Assembly (NCBI GenBank): GCA_017410525.1
Contig: JAFQQQ010000001.1
Location: 81,192 to 145,191, forward strand
Reading direction: 5' to 3'
Length of the DNA stretch: 64,000 nucleotides
From: Bacilli bacterium
GTDB taxonomy: Bacteria > Bacillota_I > Bacilli_A > RF39 > UBA660
Position numbers and translations under genes: made by a program. The notes under the pieces are model-generated. The model ran no database searches. It was not told where the DNA came from and saw only the letters and a program-made list of their open reading frames with translations. This document shows, in pieces, positions 36,490-44,345 of the stretch. The stretch's first letter is position 1, and every line of letters starts with the position of its first letter.

Positions 36490-36990
36490 ATGGAAAATGA
36501 AATAACATTGAAAGATGCTTGGACACAATTATTTGGAGATAATCCAATAAGTTGGTTAAAATGGATATGTGTGTTTGTCGTGTTAGGATTATCCTTTTAT
36601 ATTCTTGTTTATAAATTGTTTGGAAAACTGGAATATAAAACAGATATAAAAAGAAAAGTAGAGAAAGCGAAAGCAAAAGGTAATGTGTTAAAAGGCATCT
36701 TAGTTAAAACTAAAATTAGACATCAAAGAAATAGCACAAAAAGAACATTTAGAGGTGTGTATGAGTATGAAATTAATGGAAAGAAATATCATTATTCAAC
36801 TTTCTTTCCTGATGAAATACAGCCACCACGTGTTTTAAATTTATATTATCTTAATTCTCCCAATAAGATATTTTGTGAAGAAGAGTATGAATGGAAACCT
36901 TTTATTGGAGTTATATATATAATTAGTATTTTATTATCGTTTGTAATAGCAGGATTTGTTGCAAAATGGTTAGGTTTAATTAATGTTTAG
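36490..36990 (+). CDS. DUF3592-like membrane protein
   Basis: A 166-residue protein starting MENEITLKDAWTQ, a close paralogue of 34352 at its N-terminus, and with KAKAKGN as in 27516. Two membrane helices flank the core (GVYEYEINGKKYHYSTF ... PPRVLNLYYLNSPNKIF). It precedes the MDQNN gene at 37004 by 13 bases. Mosaic relationships among the five members point to recombination. Confidence 0.66.
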   Translation: MENEITLKDAWTQLFGDNPISWLKWICVFVVLGLSFYILVYKLFGKLEYKTDIKRKVEKAKAKGNVLKGILVKTKIRHQRNSTKRTFRGVYEYEINGKKYHYSTFFPDEIQPPRVLNLYYLNSPNKIFCEEEYEWKPFIGVIYIISILLSFVIAGFVAKWLGLINV

Positions 36991-37003
36991 AAGGAGTGAT
37001 AGA

Positions 37004-38539
37004 ATGGATCAAAATAACAATTTTAATACACAGGGGTATAACACATTTACGAATAATCAATCAAATACAAATATGAACAACAACTTTTATCAACCACCAG
37101 TAAATAATCAAGCACCAAAGAAGAAACCTAATATAGGTTTAATTGCTGGTATTGTAGGTGCAGTAGCAGTTATTGCCACAATAGGTATAACTTTTGCTTT
37201 AAAAGGAAATAGTGGTAGTTTATTTGGAAATAAAGGCACAGTTAAATTATATTCTGATAGTTTAACTTTAGCAGATGGTGATACACATAAATATAATTTA
37301 TATAAAGAAAATGGTAATGAAGTTAATATGAAAATATATAAAATGACTGATTACCTAGTTGCATATCAAAATGTAGATAAAGATTATAATTATTTTGGGT
37401 TTGCTTTTTATAATTTAGATAATGAAAAAAATTATGTGCTAGAAACAACTAATTTAGGACATAATGTTGAAAATTCAGGTTATATAAATACAGATATAGA
37501 GAAAAAGGGAACTGATTTTACTAATATACACGATATAGCTACTAAATTTGGAAATAGCAATGGTGCAAATGAATATTCCAAAGAAAATGCAAAAGTTGAA
37601 AAAATAAGTAATACTATTTCTAAAGTAACATCAGTAAAAACTTGGGGAGAAGAAAAATATACATATTTTATAGATATAGATGATTCACATTATTTTGAAA
37701 TACAAGTTACTTGTAATCCTGGTACTGGTTGTGATTTAGAGTCTGAAACTACAAAGGGAACTTTAAAAATATTTGAAAATCTTAAAATAGAACTAGTAGA
37801 TGATAATGATAAAGAGAATGTTGGACAAACCAATAATAAAAATTCAATAGATGAAAGATTCGAATATTATTTTGCCTTTAAAGATATTGATCTTAAAAAA
37901 TTTGATAAGTCTAAAGCATTAAAAAGTATAAATGATTTTAATGGTAATGAGATAACTACATATCCTATTACCTATGAAAAATTAAGTTCAAAGTTAAAAC
38001 CTTATTATGAAAAAAAGGGAAAATATTTTGATGAATGGTTAGAAACATCCGTTGTTAGTAGTTCAGAAATACGTTGGTGTACTAATAGTAGTGATTGCTA
38101 TTTGACAACAAATTTTTATGATAGTAATAATTCTTCAATTTCTGAAGCGATGAAAAGTCATAAATTTTATATAGAAATAAGTGGATATGGTTATAATACA
38201 ATATTAGGTATTTCAGAAGATGATACTAAAGATGATATTGATTTAATACTAGAAACTATAGGAAATCCAAACGAAATTTATATACATTCAGAAGTCTATA
38301 CAAAACAAGAAAATGCTGATTATTATTTAGTATATAATTATAATGATTATATGTTGGCTTTCAATTTTACTGAAAGTTCGTCTGCTGATAGATCTAAAGA
38401 TTCGGCTTTATATATAGCACCTCATTTAGAGAATATTTATTATATTGATGGTAATTCATTTAAAGATGCAATAAATGCTATTAAAAGTGGTACATACACC
38501 GATTATTATGATAAAAATATTGATATAGTTTTAAAATAG
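37004..38539 (+). CDS. MDQNN-family membrane-anchored protein, long two-domain ectodomain
   Basis: A 511-residue protein and the largest family member. The shared tail and helix (residues 1-66) precede two extracellular domains. The first (about 75-285) has a Cys pair in TCNPGTGCDLE. The second (about 300-511) has WCTNSSDCYLT and a DDTKDDIDLILETIGNPNE segment like one in the lipoprotein at 30890. Start at 37004 follows GGAGTGATAGA; a longer frame from 36983 starts in the previous gene. Unknown function. Confidence 0.65.
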   Translation: MDQNNNFNTQGYNTFTNNQSNTNMNNNFYQPPVNNQAPKKKPNIGLIAGIVGAVAVIATIGITFALKGNSGSLFGNKGTVKLYSDSLTLADGDTHKYNLYKENGNEVNMKIYKMTDYLVAYQNVDKDYNYFGFAFYNLDNEKNYVLETTNLGHNVENSGYINTDIEKKGTDFTNIHDIATKFGNSNGANEYSKENAKVEKISNTISKVTSVKTWGEEKYTYFIDIDDSHYFEIQVTCNPGTGCDLESETTKGTLKIFENLKIELVDDNDKENVGQTNNKNSIDERFEYYFAFKDIDLKKFDKSKALKSINDFNGNEITTYPITYEKLSSKLKPYYEKKGKYFDEWLETSVVSSSEIRWCTNSSDCYLTTNFYDSNNSSISEAMKSHKFYIEISGYGYNTILGISEDDTKDDIDLILETIGNPNEIYIHSEVYTKQENADYYLVYNYNDYMLAFNFTESSSADRSKDSALYIAPHLENIYYIDGNSFKDAINAIKSGTYTDYYDKNIDIVLK

Positions 38540-38570
38540 TTTATGATTTAAATAGTAGGAGGAATTATAT

Positions 38571-38852
38571 ATGGCAAAGAAAACAAAAAATGTTCTAAAT
38601 AAAAAAGTAGATTTAAACAAGAAAATTGATTTAAATAAAAAAATAGATTTGAATAAAGAAGTAGAATCACACGGCACGATTTATGGTTTAATGATAGGTG
38701 CTGTTGTAGGAATGGTTTTATCATTAATATTTGAAGTTGATATGGGGTTTGCTTATGGTATAGCACCTGGATTATTAATAGGAATAATAATTGATTGTTG
38801 TAATGCTGAAAGCAAGAAAAACAAAAAGAAAAAAGTATCAAAGAAAAAATAA
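38571..38852 (+). CDS. Small membrane protein with DLNKKI repeats
   Basis: A 93-residue protein. Residues about 10-33 contain four tandem copies of a six-residue unit (DLNKKI, DLNKKI, DLNKKI, DLNKEV), predicted to form a charged helix. Two hydrophobic segments with glycine spacing (GLMIGAVVGMVLSL and IAPGLLIGIIIDCC) follow, then a Lys-rich end. GGAGGAATTATAT precedes the ATG. It is the last gene of module 1 and ends in a shared terminator. Unknown function. Confidence 0.65.
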   Translation: MAKKTKNVLNKKVDLNKKIDLNKKIDLNKEVESHGTIYGLMIGAVVGMVLSLIFEVDMGFAYGIAPGLLIGIIIDCCNAESKKNKKKKVSKKK

Positions 38853-38872
38853 CCTATTTGGTTATTTTTTTT
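38847..38872. terminator. Bidirectional terminator of module 1
   Basis: An 8-bp stem (AAATAACC / GGTTATTT) with a TATTT loop and flanking A and T runs, between convergent genes. Confidence 0.8.
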
Positions 38873-39297
38873 CGCCCTAATACTTTATCTATAGAAAAGT
38901 TTTTGTATATTAAGGATAGACTATATAGAAAGTTTGTAGGTATCAAGTTTCTTGCATTTTCATAATGTGCGTATGCAGATGAACTAGTATTGAGAACTTG
39001 TGCTATGTCTTCTTGTGTTTTATTGTTTTGTTTTCTAATTGTTCTTAAATTTCTACCAATTAATTCTAGATCAATTTCTAATGGCTCATACAACTCATTA
39101 AAATCTTTTAAACCAAATAAGTAATCCAAACTATAATTATACTTATTTGCATATTTAATCAATTGTTTTAAAGGGATAGTATCTTTACCTGTTTCATACC
39201 CAGAAATTGTTGAATAAGAAACCTCAAATAAGGGTATTAAATCCTTTTGTTTTAAATATAATGACTCTCTTGTATCTCTTAATCTTTTTACAATCAT
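38854..39297 (-). CDS. Double-HTH XRE-family repressor of module 2
   Basis: A 147-residue protein with two Cro/cI-type HTH domains (LKQKDLIPLFEVSYSTISGYE and TQEDIAQVLNTSSSAYAHYE). Domain order, length and the linker pattern (YSLDYLFGL) match the repressors at 26913 and 45335, so the three are paralogues. It is divergent from the operon at 39404. The start follows GGTGAGAGTAA. It probably represses both its own promoter and module 2. Confidence 0.8.
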   Translation of the reverse strand: MIVKRLRDTRESLYLKQKDLIPLFEVSYSTISGYETGKDTIPLKQLIKYANKYNYSLDYLFGLKDFNELYEPLEIDLELIGRNLRTIRKQNNKTQEDIAQVLNTSSSAYAHYENARNLIPTNFLYSLSLIYKNFSIDKVLGRKKITK

Positions 39298-39313
39298 TTA
39301 CTCTCACCATATT

Positions 39314-39379
39314 AATTTTTCCATTAATTTGGGGAAATATGTATTTTCTTGGGGAAATAGACCAAAAATGTGTTATAAT
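39314..39379 (+). promoter_or_regulatory. Operator-promoter region of module 2
   Basis: TTGGGGAAATA occurs twice (39329-39339 and 39349-39359) with a 20-bp period, upstream of an extended -10 TATAAT (39374-39379). The sequence from GTGTTATAATGAATAATAG through the ribosome site is the same as in module 1, while the repeats differ. Likely sites for the divergent repressor. Confidence 0.6.
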
Positions 39380-39403
39380 GAATAATAGAGAGGAGTAATA
39401 AAT

Positions 39404-39682
39404 ATGAAAGAAACAAATGGAATAGTTATTGATTTAAAAGTAAAAGGGATAGATTCGCCAACTATTGCAATAGTTGAATATGAAGTAGAAGGTAAAAAAT
39501 ATACTATTCAAGAATCTTTAAAACTTGAAAGTAAGGCAATTAAAATAGGTTTCTTACCTATAGGTCAAAAGAAAGTTCCAAAAATAAAATGTGAAAAGGG
39601 TGGAAAAGTTGTAGTTGTTTACGATAGTAAAAAACCACAAAAAGCCTATTTAAAAGGTAATGAAGGTAAAGTAAATTGTTAA
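39404..39682 (+). CDS. Small soluble DUF3592-like domain protein
   Basis: A 92-residue protein without membrane helices. VEYEVEGKKYTIQ and KVVVVYDSKKPQKAYL match the core of the DUF3592-like proteins of module 1 (strand with YE-xxGKKY, later YY/VY-xxxxPxKA), so it looks like the same domain without its anchors. First gene of module 2, with the duplicated promoter and GAGAGGAG ribosome site. Function unknown. Confidence 0.6.
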   Translation: MKETNGIVIDLKVKGIDSPTIAIVEYEVEGKKYTIQESLKLESKAIKIGFLPIGQKKVPKIKCEKGGKVVVVYDSKKPQKAYLKGNEGKVNC

Positions 39683-39694
39683 GGAGGTGGCAAA

Positions 39695-40153
39695 ATGAAA
39701 AAGAAAAGTAATAAAATAATTATTATAATTGGTATTTTCTTAATTGTAGGAATTATTGGATTTTATGTTTGTAATAAAATATATAAAGATAATAAGGTAC
39801 CAAATTATGATTTTAATGCTACTTGGTCTTGTAGTAAAACAGATTCGGATCCAAGTAGAACATATACATTCGAGGAAAATGGTGAAGTAAGAGCTGAATT
39901 AGATTCTAATCCTGAAGACAATTATTTAGTTGGTACATATAAAATATTAGACTCTAAAATGGATATTAGTGTTTATTCTGGAGAACGTGAGGGAAAAACT
40001 AAACGTTATGATTTAAATATATCATTTAGCGAATATGTTGAAAAAGGCGTAGATAGAGCCAAAGATTCTGTAAAATGGTATGTGGAAGTATATAATGGAA
40101 ATTATATGAGATTAACATTACCAGGCGGTAATTATCATTGTACAATGAAATAA
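39695..40153 (+). CDS. Membrane-anchored small beta-domain protein
   Basis: A 152-residue protein with a basic N-terminus, one membrane helix (about 7-27) and an extracellular domain of about 115 residues (FNATWSCSKTD, YTFEENGEVRAEL, YLVGTYKILDSKMDISV, NYHCTMK). The layout W-C ... F-x-x-x-G ... GxY is that of lipocalin-like DUF domains of secreted proteins; two Cys near the ends could pair. AAGGAGGTGG is a strong ribosome site. Function unknown. Confidence 0.62.
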   Translation: MKKKSNKIIIIIGIFLIVGIIGFYVCNKIYKDNKVPNYDFNATWSCSKTDSDPSRTYTFEENGEVRAELDSNPEDNYLVGTYKILDSKMDISVYSGEREGKTKRYDLNISFSEYVEKGVDRAKDSVKWYVEVYNGNYMRLTLPGGNYHCTMK

Positions 40154-40168
40154 TAAAGGAAGATTTAT

Positions 40169-40627
40169 ATGGCAAAACTCACAAAGAAGAAAAAAGAGAA
40201 AATTGCTAATACAATATTATATTGTGTTATAGGTGCTATTGTTTTAGGAATAATTGGTTTTGGTCTTTATATTAAATTAAGTAGTAGAGGTAATACGGAT
40301 ATATCAGACAATGAATGGAATTATATGATTAACTATATAAATGAAGAATTTGGTAATGGTGAAGAAATACATATTATAAGTAAAGATGTTGATGAAATAA
40401 CTAAAACTGATTCTTATAAAAATCCAAATAAAGATTATCCAACAACTTATACAAAAACATTAGGTGCAAGAGTTTCAATAGTAGGATACTTTGATTCTCA
40501 AGATAAAATATATAGTATAGGGTTTGTTAGATATAATAGCGATCACGGAATATATAAAGCGGGTGAACTTACGTTTTCTGCAGTAGCGTCAAATTATTCA
40601 AAAGATGAATATTTAAATAATAAGTGA
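40169..40627 (+). CDS. Single-pass membrane protein with a small ectodomain
   Basis: A 152-residue protein: Lys-rich start, one helix (about 13-35), then an ectodomain of about 115 residues with YMINYINEEFGNGEEIHIISKDVD and TLGARVSIVGYF. No Cys in the ectodomain. AAAGGAAGATTTAT precedes the start. Family not recognised. Confidence 0.6.
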   Translation: MAKLTKKKKEKIANTILYCVIGAIVLGIIGFGLYIKLSSRGNTDISDNEWNYMINYINEEFGNGEEIHIISKDVDEITKTDSYKNPNKDYPTTYTKTLGARVSIVGYFDSQDKIYSIGFVRYNSDHGIYKAGELTFSAVASNYSKDEYLNNK

Positions 40628-40644
40628 AAAAAGAGGTAGAGATT

Positions 40645-40920
40645 ATGAAAAAAAATAAAAAGAAGAAAAATACATCTTTTACAAAATTTTCAGATAATTA
40701 TTATATTTCAACAGGTGGGTTATTTTTGTTGGGATTGAGTTTTTATTTGATTTCAGAGGGAATGGCTTGGTTATCAATATTAATTTCACTTTTGGTAACA
40801 GGTGTATGTTTTGGAATTGCTAAAAAAAGTGAAAAAAAAGGTTGGTGGATCTTTTTAGGAATATTAGCAATTATATTTGATGTTATAAATCTTATAGCAG
40901 CAATTCAATTATTTTTATAA
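40645..40920 (+). CDS. Small three-helix membrane protein
   Basis: A 91-residue protein with a very basic N-terminus (KKNKKKKN) and three hydrophobic segments, the last rich in Ile. The start at 40645 follows AGAGGTAGAGATT; a longer frame from 40624 begins inside that site. No family is recognised. Confidence 0.6.
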   Translation: MKKNKKKKNTSFTKFSDNYYISTGGLFLLGLSFYLISEGMAWLSILISLLVTGVCFGIAKKSEKKGWWIFLGILAIIFDVINLIAAIQLFL

Positions 40921-40945
40921 TATTATGGAAAGGAAGTTTTAAATT

Positions 40946-41383
40946 ATGGAAAATACAAGACAAATTTTAAAAGTAAAATTTAATAAAGATATTAATGAGG
41001 TTAATGACATAATTAATAGTTATTTAAAAAGTTGTAAATTTATAGAAGTTGATTATAACAATGAAAAAGTTTTAAAACATAATAGTTTTATGACAAAACT
41101 AGATTTTTTTAAGACATATATAAAAATACATTTATCTGATGATGAATTAACTCTTATAGGTTGGGTAGTATGGAAAAATGTTGAATATGGGTTTGATGAT
41201 ACATTAGATTTAAATAATCCATATAATGAAAGCAATTGGCAAGTCGCAAAAAATCTTTTTAATACATTCTATGCTTTTGCTTCAGGATTAAACATTGAAA
41301 ATGGGAATGTAATATGTAAAAAAGTTAATTCAAATGAAGCAACTTTACCAGTTGATGAAAACAAATTTATATTAAAATTCTAA
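40946..41383 (+). CDS. Small soluble protein related to the domain of 41475 and 43769
   Basis: A 145-residue soluble protein. The pattern KVKFNKDINEVNDIINSYLKSCKF ... LTLIGWVVWK ... NLFNTFYAFASGL is shared in layout with residues 1-110 of 41475 (IQFNCDPNVVNTLIQTYLQANGFQF, LMITAWLDG) and with 43769 (FEIDLKDKDYEYYKKKIDKWLDDTGF, LIIETWLVV). It is therefore one of three paralogous domains in this operon. Function unknown. Confidence 0.6.
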   Translation: MENTRQILKVKFNKDINEVNDIINSYLKSCKFIEVDYNNEKVLKHNSFMTKLDFFKTYIKIHLSDDELTLIGWVVWKNVEYGFDDTLDLNNPYNESNWQVAKNLFNTFYAFASGLNIENGNVICKKVNSNEATLPVDENKFILKF

Positions 41384-41474
41384 AGACAATATGTGATATA
41401 TATAACTTAAACTAACTTACTTGGGAATATTCTACAAGTAATGATTATAAAAACAAAAAGAGAGAGGTAAGATT

Positions 41475-42182
41475 ATGGCTAAAGGGAAAAGCGAATATAC
41501 AATTCAATTTAATTGTGATCCAAATGTTGTGAACACATTAATACAAACTTATTTACAAGCAAATGGATTTCAATTTTATGAAAAAAAAGGAGAACAATAT
41601 TATAGAGCAGGAGATCAAATGCAGGGATATAGAGGTTTTACTTATGCATTTCAGGGACAAAACTTGATGATAACTGCTTGGTTAGATGGTGCTTTAGGTG
41701 ATTTTAAATTAGAACAAAATAATATGATGGCAGTTAATTATAGAAATTCATTAGGTACTTTATTTAATGAAATATCTAAATTAAACAATGGAGGAATAAA
41801 TATGAATAATGAAATTAATGGACAAGTTCCAAGTCAAAATGGTAATAATAATCAAATGAATTATGATCCTAATACAGGACAACCAATTAATCAAAACAAT
41901 TTTCAACAACCAGTTCAAAATAATGCTAATCAATTTGCACAAACATTCCAAGATGAAACAAATAAGAGAAAAGAAAAATTATGTGAAATTGGTTTTTGGC
42001 TTTCAATATTAGGTGTGTTAGGAGCATTAGGTGGAGTAGCAATGGGATTATTAGTATATGTAATGGATTTCTATTTTGCTTCACAAGGATTGAAAACTAA
42101 AAAAAGAGGTAAAGCAATAGCAACTATTGTATTATCAATTATTTCAATTTTAATTACTATATTACTATTAATGTCAGCTTAG
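41475..42182 (+). CDS. Two-helix membrane protein with N-terminal paralogous domain and Asn/Gln linker
   Basis: A 235-residue protein. Residues 1-110 are the domain shared with 40946 and 43769. A linker of about 50 residues rich in N and Q (MNYDPNTGQPINQNNFQQP) resembles the tail of the MDQNN family. The C-terminal part is a two-helix DUF4190-like membrane unit (FWLSILGVLGALGGVAMGL and IATIVLSIISILITILLL). GAGAGAGGTAAGATT precedes the start, after 91 bases with no other feature. Function unknown. Confidence 0.63.
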   Translation: MAKGKSEYTIQFNCDPNVVNTLIQTYLQANGFQFYEKKGEQYYRAGDQMQGYRGFTYAFQGQNLMITAWLDGALGDFKLEQNNMMAVNYRNSLGTLFNEISKLNNGGINMNNEINGQVPSQNGNNNQMNYDPNTGQPINQNNFQQPVQNNANQFAQTFQDETNKRKEKLCEIGFWLSILGVLGALGGVAMGLLVYVMDFYFASQGLKTKKRGKAIATIVLSIISILITILLLMSA

Positions 42183-42201
42183 CAATTTTAGGAGGTAATT
42201 A

Positions 42202-43026
42202 ATGAGTAAGTTTACAAAGTATACTACGACCATAAATGCAGTTAATAATTTGGCTGAAGTTGAAAAACAAGTTAATGAGGTCAAACATTCTAATCTTACT
42301 GAAGAAGAAAAAAACAAAGCATTAAAATCACATAACAAAATGGTGAAAACGGTAGTTTGGTTTGTTATAGGTCTTGTTGTTGCTATGGGAATATTTATGA
42401 CTATTGGTTTTTCCATAAGTGGTGAAATGGGAGCAATTTTTGGGGCAATTTCTATGGTTGCAATGACAATAATTTTAATTGCTTTTCTTATTATAATTAA
42501 AAAGAAAAAATTATTTTCAGATTGGCAAAATGCTTATGAAAAAGTTGATAATGGTTTTGATGGCCTTTCTGAAAGTGAAATAAATCAATTAAAGCCACAA
42601 AATAATGAAGAAAAAGTTATAAAATATTATCAAAAACAAAGTTTGAAATATGGAATTATATTTTTAATAGCAATCGCTATTGAATTTTCAATTCTTTTAG
42701 GAATCGGAGTTCCTGTCTATTCGCCAATAACTATAATAATTACAATAGTAATCACAATAGTTTGGTATATTAAGCAAGATACTTGCCAAGTTGAAATTCA
42801 TAGAATTAAATCAGGATATTATAAAAAAAGTTTTGGTTTCTTATGTCAAAACTGCAAGACTGAAGTAAAAATTAAATTTGAAGAAATTGACAAATATAAT
42901 TCTTTACCAAGAAATGAAAGTGGTATAAGAGTTATGCCTTGCCCTAAATGTAATAATCCTGTTCCATTTTATAATTTTGATATAACTATGCAAGATTATA
43001 AAAAATATTTAGAAAAAATTAAATAA
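42202..43026 (+). CDS. Four-helix membrane protein with a C-terminal zinc ribbon
   Basis: A 274-residue protein. A helical cytoplasmic start (KVEVEKQ-type, residues 1-45) leads to two membrane helices (about 50-95), a charged loop, two more helices (about 150-190) and a cytoplasmic end with two CxxC knuckles (LCQNCKTEV and MPCPKCNNPVPF), a zinc ribbon. AGGAGGTAATTA precedes the start. The zinc ribbon may bind nucleic acid or a partner. Family not recognised. Confidence 0.65.
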   Translation: MSKFTKYTTTINAVNNLAEVEKQVNEVKHSNLTEEEKNKALKSHNKMVKTVVWFVIGLVVAMGIFMTIGFSISGEMGAIFGAISMVAMTIILIAFLIIIKKKKLFSDWQNAYEKVDNGFDGLSESEINQLKPQNNEEKVIKYYQKQSLKYGIIFLIAIAIEFSILLGIGVPVYSPITIIITIVITIVWYIKQDTCQVEIHRIKSGYYKKSFGFLCQNCKTEVKIKFEEIDKYNSLPRNESGIRVMPCPKCNNPVPFYNFDITMQDYKKYLEKIK

Positions 43027-43041
43027 AGAAGTGAGGTAATT

Positions 43042-43752
43042 ATGAAAAAGAAATTATTATTAAGTTTATTATGTGGTGGTCTTGTTTTAGGACTTGCTAC
43101 AGGGTGTGGAACATCATCTACTGATGATTCAAAAAAATATGATATTAATGTTAATGCATCTGAAAACATTGATGTAAAAACATATGTAGATCACGATAAA
43201 GATTATTTAATTGTTTATTTAACAAACAATAATGATTATAATATTGGAAGTTTAGATGTTGATGCAAAATTTTATGATGCAAATGGAAATAATTTAGGTG
43301 ATGATTCAAACACATTCCTAGATTTTGTAAGCGGTGGTAATTATGTATATACAGTAGATTTACCACACGATGATGATTATAATAATTATGTGCCTGAAAA
43401 GATTGATTTATCTATTCAAATAGATCAAGAATATCAAGACTATGTTGATGGTGGTACTTTATATAACGATAAAGTTGTTACTAGTTATACTAAATCAGGT
43501 GATGAAATAAATGTTACTATTAAAAATAATTCGGGTGTAGAATTATACACAGTTGACGTTGCAGTATTATTTATGAAAAATGGTAAACCTATTTATGTAG
43601 ATGGTATTAGTTCATATTTAGAAGCAGGTGAATCTGAAACTGAAAGTATTGATATTCCAGAAGATTGGGAAGCATCTGAAAAAGCAGATGAAGATGTTTT
43701 AATAGATTTCGATTCAATTGAATTTGTAGTTAATAGAGCATCAGCAGAATAA
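43042..43752 (+). CDS. Lipoprotein with FxLYD-like repeats
   Basis: A 236-residue lipoprotein. Signal peptide MKKKLLLSLLCGGLVLGLATGC, almost the same as in 30119. The mature part holds two Ig-like halves of the FxLYD type (YLIVYLTNNNDYNIGSLDVDAKFYDANGN and INVTIKNNSGVELYTVDVAVLFMKNGKPI), with an acidic end. Such domains are common in secreted Bacillota proteins of unknown role. GTGAGGTAATT precedes the start. Confidence 0.7.
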   Translation: MKKKLLLSLLCGGLVLGLATGCGTSSTDDSKKYDINVNASENIDVKTYVDHDKDYLIVYLTNNNDYNIGSLDVDAKFYDANGNNLGDDSNTFLDFVSGGNYVYTVDLPHDDDYNNYVPEKIDLSIQIDQEYQDYVDGGTLYNDKVVTSYTKSGDEINVTIKNNSGVELYTVDVAVLFMKNGKPIYVDGISSYLEAGESETESIDIPEDWEASEKADEDVLIDFDSIEFVVNRASAE

Positions 43753-43768
43753 TTAGGAGTAAATCAAT

Positions 43769-44332
43769 ATGACAGGCGTATATATTTATTTAGGAATTGT
43801 TATTTTATTATTTATTTTATTTGTTGCTTGGATTTTATATATCTTTATTAAGCCTACAATTAAGTTGCAAAAAGCAAGAAATGGTGGACGTACTAAATTT
43901 GAAATAGATTTAAAAGATAAAGATTATGAATATTATAAGAAGAAAATTGATAAGTGGCTTGATGATACTGGCTTTAAAAAGTATAATTCAAAAAAATTAG
44001 CAAGATATTACAAATATCGCAATGAAGGATTAAGATTTACATTTGGATTTAATTATTATAAACAAGATGATAAATTAATAATAGAAACTTGGTTAGTAGT
44101 TCTTGGTGCTGAATCACCAATTTCTTGGGTATCTTATAGTTATGACGAAAATGAAACAAATTTACTTGGTAAAGTAGTAGCACATAATGAAAAAGATAAA
44201 GAATTAGAAAAGATGCCTACAGTATTAGATCAACAAGGTAAAGACATTTATATTGATATGTTAAGGGAATTGTTGGATTTACCCGAATATATTGTAGAAG
44301 ACTATAATAAAGTAAATATAAAAAATTTATGA
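43769..44332 (+). CDS. Single-pass membrane protein with the paralogous domain
   Basis: A 187-residue protein with one N-terminal membrane helix (about 5-27) and a cytoplasmic domain that follows the pattern of 40946 and 41475 (EYYKKKIDKWLDDTGFKKY ... DKLIIETWLVVLG), plus a C-terminal helical extension with DIYIDMLRELLDLP. AATTAGGAGTAAATCAAT precedes the start. Function unknown. Confidence 0.6.
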   Translation: MTGVYIYLGIVILLFILFVAWILYIFIKPTIKLQKARNGGRTKFEIDLKDKDYEYYKKKIDKWLDDTGFKKYNSKKLARYYKYRNEGLRFTFGFNYYKQDDKLIIETWLVVLGAESPISWVSYSYDENETNLLGKVVAHNEKDKELEKMPTVLDQQGKDIYIDMLRELLDLPEYIVEDYNKVNIKNL

Positions 44333-44345
44333 GGAGGTACTTTAT

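Larger units (their letters stand above)
27990..37150 (+). repeat. Five dispersed copies of a 150-base 5' gene segment
   Basis: The first about 150 bases of the genes at 28004, 28952, 33560, 34842 and 37004 are nearly identical, including the GGAGTGATAAT ribosome site of four of them. Each encodes MDQNNNFNTQGYN, an Asn-rich stretch, QPPVNNQ and KKKPNIGLIAGI. Downstream the genes differ (only 28952 and 34842 stay clearly related). The segments lie in direct orientation and look like recombination or duplication units. Confidence 0.8.

Noticed and set aside
38548..38841. Minus-strand frame opposite the DLNKKI gene
   Set aside because: It mirrors the repeats of the real gene, has no ribosome site and overlaps the shared terminator.
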